A stretch of DNA of 39,952 bases. Source: Acaryochloris sp. IP29b_bin.148. Its GTDB lineage: Bacteria > Cyanobacteriota > Cyanobacteriia > Thermosynechococcales > Thermosynechococcaceae. The DNA is taken from the NCBI RefSeq assembly GCF_028285565.1, contig NZ_JANQOY010000229.1:1-39952 (forward strand). The letters are read 5' to 3'. The notes beneath the pieces were generated by a model that saw nothing but the letters and a program-made list of their open reading frames with translations, ran no database searches and was not told the DNA's origin. The position numbers and the translations under genes are program-made. Positions 34,537-39,952 of this stretch are shown here, in pieces; position 1 is the first letter of the stretch, and every line of letters begins with the position of its first letter.

Positions 34537-35868
34537 ATGGATCGCTTTATTTATCGCTGTCTCCGATTGACTTATATCACCCGCAAATGGCTGGTGCAGC
34601 AATTTACCCCTGCGGGTTTAGGGGTATTGGCGGGCGGTATTGGCAGTGCGCTGATCAGTCTCGGATCCACCCGCAGCATGTGTCATGTTCTGTTCTTCTT
34701 TGCCTTGGCTCTGCTGCTCTTAGCAACTATTGGCAGCCGGTTGATTCAGTTTCGGTTTAAGGCCACCCGCCTGCTGCCCCGCTTTGGCACCGTGGGTGAA
34801 CCGCTGCCCTACCAGGTGGTGATTCAGAATCTCTCTCCCCAACCTCAGAAGGGATTAAAGCTGGTGGAGACCTTTGCCACCCCCTTTCCCAGCTTCCGGG
34901 AGTTTATTCAGATTAAGCGCCGCTATCCCGTCGGCAACCAATGGCGACCCCATTGGCGACGCTACCTAGCCAAGCAGCAGTGGGCCACCGCTCACCTTCA
35001 GGATCTACCCACCCTCTCCACCAAAGGCAAAACCAAAGCCAGGGTGGAAATTCTCCCCTTGCGACGGGGTAGCTTGCAGCTCGAAACCATCACCCTCGCT
35101 TGCCCTGATCCTCTGGGCTTAATTTATAAACGCCACACTTACGATGTCGGCCAATCGATTTGTATTTTGCCCCAGCGCTATCAGCTCTCTCCCCTTAACC
35201 TTTCCCAAGCCAGTCGCTACCAAGCCAGTGAAACCCTACGCACATCCACCGCTGGAGAAGCCTTGGAATTCCGATCTCTACGGGATTATCGAGCCGGAGA
35301 CCCGACTAATAAAATTCACTGGAAAAGCTGGGCCAAAGTCGGTCGCCCCATCGTCAAAGAACAACAGGATGAGACCGCTATCCACCATGCCTTAATTCTG
35401 GACACCTTTCAGACTGAACCCCACAGCACCACCTTTGAAGAAGCCATTGCAGTGGCCATTTCTTTTTTGATGCAAGAACAGCCGGAAGCGTCTCTACTGG
35501 ATATCATTTATGCTGGTCCAGATCCTCGATTGGTGACCGTGGGCAAAGGGTTGCGCCAACGAGCACAAATCATTGAAACGGTTGCCACCCTTAATCCCAA
35601 CCCCCATCGAGAACTGGATTGTCTGAATCCAATCATTCAATCTCGCTTATCCCGATTGAGTGGCTGCTTCTGTATCCTGCTGGGCTTTGATGACACTCGC
35701 TATGCCTTTCTAAAAATGCTCAGTCAGTTTGGTATTCCCATAAAAGCCCTTTGCCTATCTGACCTCAGCTTTCATATGGACCCCCAGTTCCAGGAATATT
35801 TCGGCCCCCAGTGTCAGCTGCACTCCGGGACAATTTTCAATTTGCAACAGGAGTTATTGGCCCTATGA
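34537..35868 (+). CDS. DUF58 domain membrane protein
   Basis: A 443-residue protein with two membrane helices near residues 25-70 and a cytoplasmic domain carrying the DUF58 signature FRSLRDYRAGDPTNKIHWKS at about residues 245-265, part of a von Willebrand A-like fold (ALILDTFQ is the first strand). It is the standard partner of MoxR ATPases and of TgpA-like transglutaminases, and the three are usually encoded together. Its role is unsettled, with links to envelope integrity. Its TGA stop overlaps the ATG of the next gene (ATGA). Confidence 0.92.
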   Translation: MDRFIYRCLRLTYITRKWLVQQFTPAGLGVLAGGIGSALISLGSTRSMCHVLFFFALALLLLATIGSRLIQFRFKATRLLPRFGTVGEPLPYQVVIQNLSPQPQKGLKLVETFATPFPSFREFIQIKRRYPVGNQWRPHWRRYLAKQQWATAHLQDLPTLSTKGKTKARVEILPLRRGSLQLETITLACPDPLGLIYKRHTYDVGQSICILPQRYQLSPLNLSQASRYQASETLRTSTAGEALEFRSLRDYRAGDPTNKIHWKSWAKVGRPIVKEQQDETAIHHALILDTFQTEPHSTTFEEAIAVAISFLMQEQPEASLLDIIYAGPDPRLVTVGKGLRQRAQIIETVATLNPNPHRELDCLNPIIQSRLSRLSGCFCILLGFDDTRYAFLKMLSQFGIPIKALCLSDLSFHMDPQFQEYFGPQCQLHSGTIFNLQQELLAL

Positions 35869-38690
35869 AGCAATCGACTCCAACCCTCTGTAGTCTTTCG
35901 CTCTGCTTTTGGGGCTATCAAACCGGAGCCTGGATCATCGCGATTCCCATGGCCCTCGCCCTGGAAGCCAGGGAAATGGTCAAACAACGCTGGTCCCTCA
36001 CCCTCACTAATCTCAAGCAACTTCAGGTTATCGCCCTTTTCCTATGGTTGCTAGCGGTCTTCTTTCTGCCCCCTGTGTCTCCCGAGGCCATCCCTTACGC
36101 CGCTCGATATCACCTGATCAAGTGTTTGCCCGTTGGCTTATTCCCCTTTGTCCTGGCTCAAACCTACTGTCGGAATTTCGTCTCGGTCTATCGCCAGTAT
36201 CTGGGGGCTATGGCCCAGTCTTGGAAAACGGTTAATTGGTATTACCCCTACTTTGGCGTTTGTCTGTTCGCTGCCAGTGCCACCGGCGGTAACCTGTTCG
36301 TCTTTCTGGCGATCACTGCCCTACTGATTGCTCTTTTCTTGGGCACCGTCCGTTGGCCTGTTAATCGCAAACTGGCTCTACGTTTTTCTCAGTCTACTTT
36401 TTACGGTTTGATTGTCCTGGCATTGGTGTTGAGTCTAATTGGCACCCATCAGTTCTACTGGTTACAAGCCAATGTTCGGCTCCCTGGCCCCGCCGTTTTT
36501 GGTGAGTTTTTTCAGAAAATGGCTCGCACCTGGCCCGATGATAAGGGGAGAACTTTCCAGGAGGATATGGATCGCTTACTGGAGGACATGGAGCTAGAAA
36601 CTGATACAGTCGTTAGCTCCAAAAACCGAAATGGCAATCAAACGTCCAATACGCCTGACTTACCCAACCATTCGAACAGCGACTCGTCACCTTCAAGTTC
36701 CTCAACACCCGAAACGCCTAGTCACTCTAACGACAACAACCCATCAACCTCAGATGGTTCAACTCAGGAGGAGTCTGAAGAAGACTCGCCTTCTACATCA
36801 CCTGGGCAAGAGACTGTAGAAAACTCGTCCTCCACGCCTGAGCAAGAATCTGATTCTGGTGTCATTCAGTCCAACGATGACACAAGTACTTCAGATATCC
36901 CTGATAGTACTCCAGATATTCCCGATCCAAGTCCTTCGCTACCCCCTGAAACGTCTCAACTCCCTAATATTTCAGCGCCACCTTCAAACAGCGGACAAGA
37001 CCGCAAAAATCCAGGGAAGATAAGACCTCCTAGCCAGCCAACTAAACCGGGTCGAAAGGGTGGGCAATCTGTCCCTAGCCTAGTGCAGCGATCAGGCGGC
37101 ATTGTTGATCCTGAAAAAGCCCAGACTCAAATTGGTAATATTGGCTCTCTGCAACGTTCCAATGCCATTTTGTTTCGGGTTGCGCCAAATGCCAATCGCC
37201 CCAAACCCCAATTCCCGCTGTATATTCGAGAAGCCACCTATAACCAATACCAGTCAGGCACCTGGAATGCCGTCAAATCCAAATTTTCGGCTAAACGCCC
37301 ACAGTCCCGACAGAGCTGGCGATTGGGTACCCAAACGAAACAAACAACCTCAGTTCGTATTTCATCGGACTTACTGCGAAAAGACGAAATCCTCAAACTG
37401 CCCCTAGGAACTTCTGAAGTTAACCAGCTTCAGGTTAAAACCCTAAAAGAAAACCAGTACGGGACGGTTGCTATCCAGGGAAAACCCGGTCCCCTTGCCT
37501 ATACGGTGCAGTATGACCCCACACAATCTGCAGACAGTCCACCCACCGCTTTTGATAAAGCCGTTCCGGCTATTGAAAAGCGGACGCTCAGAAAGATTAC
37601 CAATTCCCTGGATCTGAACGGTAAATCTGATTCAGAAAAGGTTGAAGCCATTTCCACCTTCTTTAAAAAGCAGGGATTTAAGTACTCCCTCGATCTGCCA
37701 ACCCCCAAGAATAACAAAACACCGATCGCAGCTTTTTTGTTAGACCATCGGTCCGGCCACTGTGAATACTATGCATCGGCTACCTCGCTTTTGCTGAGGG
37801 CGGCAGGTGTCCCCACCCGTTATGCCGTGGGCTATACCGCCCATGAATACAGTCCTGCGGAACAACAGTATATTGTCCGAGTGAAAGATGCCCATGCCTG
37901 GGTCTTAGCCTATGTAGACAATACTTGGGTCAAAGTCGAAACCACTCCAGGGGGCGGGATGACCACTGAAGGCGACACCTCGACGGCTCAAAGTGAAAAT
38001 GCCCAAGGGGATAATACCCGATCCCAAGACGGATCCTCACAGCAAGATGGCGCTCCAACGCAAGATGGTTCTCGGGATGGCAATTCTGGCACCTTCTCCG
38101 AAGATGGCAATGCTAACCAGAATGGCACCTCATCTGAAGACGGCTCATTCACTGGGGAGAAGAACCAACCACCCTCTAAGTCTTTCTTCGAAAAATTGTC
38201 TGAAGCCTGGTCTGAGCTGATGGCTCTGCTTTCTGACAATTCGGAGACTTTGGCTTGGGCCGGTTCAATGATTGTTTTGGGACTGGTGATCGTTTTTGGA
38301 TCAATTTATTTAATCTGGCGAATGATCCGCAAGAAGCTCTCTCGGCGCACAAAGAGCCGGAGAGGGCAGGGGGCAGAACGCATCCGTAAACCAACTTCGG
38401 ATGGACTGGATTCTGAGTTTTACCAGATTGAAAAACGCTTAAGCGATTGGGGGCTTGCACGGCTTTCTTCAGAAACGGTCCGCAAATGGTTGGGACGACT
38501 AGAACAGGAACTACCTGCTTCTTACATGAGCGAGTTAGACCCAATTATTGATTTGCATTACCGCTATCGTTTTGACCCCCAAGGTCTCACTGACGAAGAA
38601 AGAGAAAAGTTGAAACTCATGATCCAATCTTGGCTAAGTGAATTCAAGCAGCTGCCTGTACGAGGGACTCGCTCAACCACAAAGCGTTGA
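35865..38690 (+). CDS. TgpA-like membrane transglutaminase-domain protein
   Basis: A 941-residue protein started at ATG 35865, which overlaps the DUF58 stop as ATGA; the frame extends upstream only as a shadow. About six N-terminal membrane helices (to residue 215) are followed by a 170-residue Ser/Pro/Thr/Asp-rich region (about 255-415), then a periplasmic domain with a transglutaminase core. In that core C633 (GHCEYYA) and H677 (DAHAWV) are present, and E692 (VETTPG) sits where Asp is usual. A second low-complexity stretch with repeated DG pairs (about 705-770), one more membrane helix near 800 and a DUF4129-like cytoplasmic tail complete it. It probably acts with MoxR and DUF58 in the envelope. 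The substrate is unknown. Confidence 0.9.
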   Translation: MKQSTPTLCSLSLCFWGYQTGAWIIAIPMALALEAREMVKQRWSLTLTNLKQLQVIALFLWLLAVFFLPPVSPEAIPYAARYHLIKCLPVGLFPFVLAQTYCRNFVSVYRQYLGAMAQSWKTVNWYYPYFGVCLFAASATGGNLFVFLAITALLIALFLGTVRWPVNRKLALRFSQSTFYGLIVLALVLSLIGTHQFYWLQANVRLPGPAVFGEFFQKMARTWPDDKGRTFQEDMDRLLEDMELETDTVVSSKNRNGNQTSNTPDLPNHSNSDSSPSSSSTPETPSHSNDNNPSTSDGSTQEESEEDSPSTSPGQETVENSSSTPEQESDSGVIQSNDDTSTSDIPDSTPDIPDPSPSLPPETSQLPNISAPPSNSGQDRKNPGKIRPPSQPTKPGRKGGQSVPSLVQRSGGIVDPEKAQTQIGNIGSLQRSNAILFRVAPNANRPKPQFPLYIREATYNQYQSGTWNAVKSKFSAKRPQSRQSWRLGTQTKQTTSVRISSDLLRKDEILKLPLGTSEVNQLQVKTLKENQYGTVAIQGKPGPLAYTVQYDPTQSADSPPTAFDKAVPAIEKRTLRKITNSLDLNGKSDSEKVEAISTFFKKQGFKYSLDLPTPKNNKTPIAAFLLDHRSGHCEYYASATSLLLRAAGVPTRYAVGYTAHEYSPAEQQYIVRVKDAHAWVLAYVDNTWVKVETTPGGGMTTEGDTSTAQSENAQGDNTRSQDGSSQQDGAPTQDGSRDGNSGTFSEDGNANQNGTSSEDGSFTGEKNQPPSKSFFEKLSEAWSELMALLSDNSETLAWAGSMIVLGLVIVFGSIYLIWRMIRKKLSRRTKSRRGQGAERIRKPTSDGLDSEFYQIEKRLSDWGLARLSSETVRKWLGRLEQELPASYMSELDPIIDLHYRYRFDPQGLTDEEREKLKLMIQSWLSEFKQLPVRGTRSTTKR

Positions 38691-38977
38691 TGAGTGAACT
38701 ATTATAAGACCGCTTCAGATGACTAAACGAAAATCTGATACCAAAATTCTTGCCTACCAAATTTCTTTACCCCCTACTACATCTCCAGGATTTTCAGTGC
38801 TTTCAAATTACCTCTGGTGAACTTAAAACAGTCCCGAGGTTTACTTGTTGTGTTGTGAATGTTCACTCGCTTTCAGAAAAGGGAATTCTGAATACACAAC
38901 GAATTCCTTATGGTTTACGGGTCATTCATTGGTAGCTTTTTCGCCTTTACCAGACTCAAAACCTACTGACCTGAACT
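38691..38977 (+). other. Intergenic stretch with a possible small or broken gene
   Basis: A frame at 38750-38935 ends in VPRFTCCVVNVHSL and RIPYGLRVIHW, which looks protein-like, but it starts only at TTG and has no ribosome-binding site. An ATG at 38719 opens MTKRKSDTKILAYQIS in the neighbouring frame. A one-base shift near 38780 would join them into about 70 residues. I do not recognise the product. It may be a small gene disrupted by a frameshift. Confidence 0.35.
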
Positions 38978-38982
38978 AGGAG
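38978..38982 (+). promoter_or_regulatory. Ribosome-binding site of the STAS gene
   Basis: AGGAG ends eight bases before ATG 38991 and overlaps the alternative GTG (38982), so the ATG is the start. Confidence 0.65.
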
Positions 38983-38990
38983 TGCAACCA

Positions 38991-39314
38991 ATGAGCTATA
39001 AAATTATCCAACCCTTCAGCCTGGCAGACGGAATTGGTCTTAACCAGGTACGCAATGAAATTGACACGGTGCTGAATGAAGGCGTTAAAACGATCCTATT
39101 AGATTTGCAAGATGTCACCTTTATCAATAGTTCGGCAATTGGTGCTTTAGTCGCAATGCATAAAGCAGTGCATGGTAGAAGTGGCAAGCTATCTATCTGT
39201 TCTATGAGAACGCAGGTTAGTCTTGTGTTGAAATTATCCAGAATGGACCAAATTTTCGATATTTTTGCAAACAAGGAAGAATTTCAGCAAAAAAATGAGA
39301 CCTCTGTCATTTAG
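38991..39314 (+). CDS. STAS-domain anti-sigma-factor-antagonist-like protein
   Basis: A 107-residue single STAS domain (SpoIIAA-like). Such proteins work in partner switching with a serine kinase and a PP2C phosphatase. The phosphorylation loop reads TFINSSAIGALVAM, so candidate Ser47/Ser48 are present. However, the usual Asp of the DSSG motif is Asn46 and the Gly is Ala49, which may alter phosphorylation. No kinase or phosphatase gene is adjacent. In some cyanobacteria STAS partner switches regulate motility and exopolysaccharide, so a link with the pilus genes at the other end of the window is conceivable but only inference. Confidence 0.88.
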   Translation: MSYKIIQPFSLADGIGLNQVRNEIDTVLNEGVKTILLDLQDVTFINSSAIGALVAMHKAVHGRSGKLSICSMRTQVSLVLKLSRMDQIFDIFANKEEFQQKNETSVI

Positions 39315-39440
39315 CTTCCTAGCATAAATTCAGGTTACATATTCTATAGCAGAACTAGAGGGATGCTCAAAAAGCACTAGCCAGAGCAAACATCCTGCAG
39401 GTCAGTCACCTTCAATCTTAAGGGACTAAATCAGGGCATC

Positions 39441-39952
39441 CTAGCCTGTGCCAGAAACATGAACCCGATCTTTTACAAATTGGGGCTGGCCCCAAATCAC
39501 TTGTTCATGTTTATAAATCACCATCCCTGGTTTGGCCCCTTTGGGCTGATACACTTTTTAGATTCGGTATAGACTACAGAAACTGGATGACTCTACCGAG
39601 CCCGACTATAGTAGGCTGCCATATTCGCTACAAATTACATATCCTCAGGTTCAGGCACAGCCCCCTCAAGAGTATATGGCTACCCGGAATCTCCTGAGTA
39701 TGAAACCGTAAATCGTAGGTGGCGGCTGTCCGAAACGTTAGCAGATCATTTTGGCGATTATTGCGACCAACCAGTAGTGATCTATGTAGAAGAGACTTGT
39801 ACGGGTAGAACAGGATTTTAGACGGTGCCTCCTTGCAATACTCTAGCTTTAGAAACACGACTTGGAATGTTACCGCTGGAGAAAAATAGGACCCATGAGA
39901 TCGCACAGAGTTAAGTAGGCATCATCCCCTCCAATACTTGCTCTAACGATTG
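39441..39952 (-). pseudogene. rqcH: Decayed C-terminal part of rqcH/Rqc2 (NFACT protein)
   Basis: Minus-strand remnants of the NFACT-R domain of the ribosome quality control factor RqcH/Rqc2. First, LLVGRNNRQNDLLTFRTAAT and FHTQEIPGSHILLR. Then, after a shift at the five-base C/G run 39661-39665, EGAVPEPEDM-stop-FVANMAAYYSRAR-stop. Then, after a shift at the A run 39555-39559, VYQPKGAKPGMVIYKHEQVI and WGQPQ to a final TAG at 39441-39443. The two internal stops (39635-39637 and 39593-39595) replace Gln codons. The usual Trp of DLWFHT is Arg. The gene continues off the window upstream. Two nonsense codons plus two frameshifts make sequencing error an unlikely explanation for all of it. Whether an intact copy exists elsewhere cannot be seen. 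Confidence 0.88.

Noticed and set aside
35811..35864. Upstream extension of the transglutaminase gene
   Set aside because: It overlaps the end of the DUF58 gene in another frame, and the ATGA overlap at 35865 is the natural start.
39605..39810. A plus-strand frame reading ETLADHFGDYCDQPVVIYVE
   Set aside because: It looked protein-like but is the antisense of the rqcH remnant and has no start codon.
39628..39906. A 92-codon minus-strand frame as a stand-alone gene
   Set aside because: Its middle is the NFACT-R motif of Rqc2, and the rest of that domain continues in other frames, so it is a pseudogene fragment.

Overview
The window is chromosomal-type DNA from a cyanobacterium. It has 17 copies of the cyanobacterial HIP1 octamer (GCGATCGC) between 5.5 and 31 kb. 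It also carries genes of cyanobacterial type: hmpF, a Pil/Hmp-type chemotaxis operon, a DUF3146-like gene, and rarA fused to an extra domain. Gene content and style suggest Acaryochloris or a near relative, but that genus is a guess. I saw no tRNA, rRNA, CRISPR array or intact insertion sequence.

Layout. 0-6 kb is a motility locus. On the minus strand a CheY, a CheW, a TPR-fused methyl-accepting protein and the first codons of a CheA run in order (pilH-pilI-pilJ-pilL type). Divergent from them is hmpF, a coiled-coil regulator of type IV pilus motility. 6-9 kb (minus) holds a family-4 uracil-DNA glycosylase, a GIY-YIG protein and a histidine kinase with a degenerate ATP-binding domain. 9-12.8 kb (plus) is housekeeping: rseP-nth, rpsN and an EnvC-like M23 peptidase. 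12.8-18.7 kb holds a duplicated-domain membrane protein, several small cyanobacterial proteins, coaD overlapping a coiled-coil protein, cysS and a methyltransferase. 19.4-22 kb has an FHA-PAS-PAS-GGDEF-EAL protein. 22-26.3 kb has a LysM/M23 protein that has lost its zinc-binding histidines, an HtrA-type protease and rarA.

26.5-28.6 kb encodes the most unusual protein: a 703-residue protelomerase (telomere resolvase)-like tyrosine recombinase directly downstream of rarA. The gene holds four HIP1 sites, so it looks long resident rather than newly acquired. No hairpin-telomere palindrome is visible beside it.

28.7-32.4 kb is a small accessory patch: an SDR enzyme, a Uma2 nuclease-like protein, a DUF4253-like protein, and a HigBA-type toxin-antitoxin locus. 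The antitoxin is intact, but the toxin gene is broken by one nonsense codon and one frameshift. 32.6-38.7 kb is a tight operon of two tandem MoxR ATPases, a DUF58 protein and a TgpA-type membrane transglutaminase. 39 kb has a STAS-domain protein. The right edge contains a decayed rqcH/Rqc2 (NFACT) pseudogene with at least two in-frame stops and two frameshifts at homopolymers.

Functionally, the left end controls surface motility, the centre is core metabolism and envelope maintenance, and the right half mixes envelope-quality genes with accessory and decaying genes.
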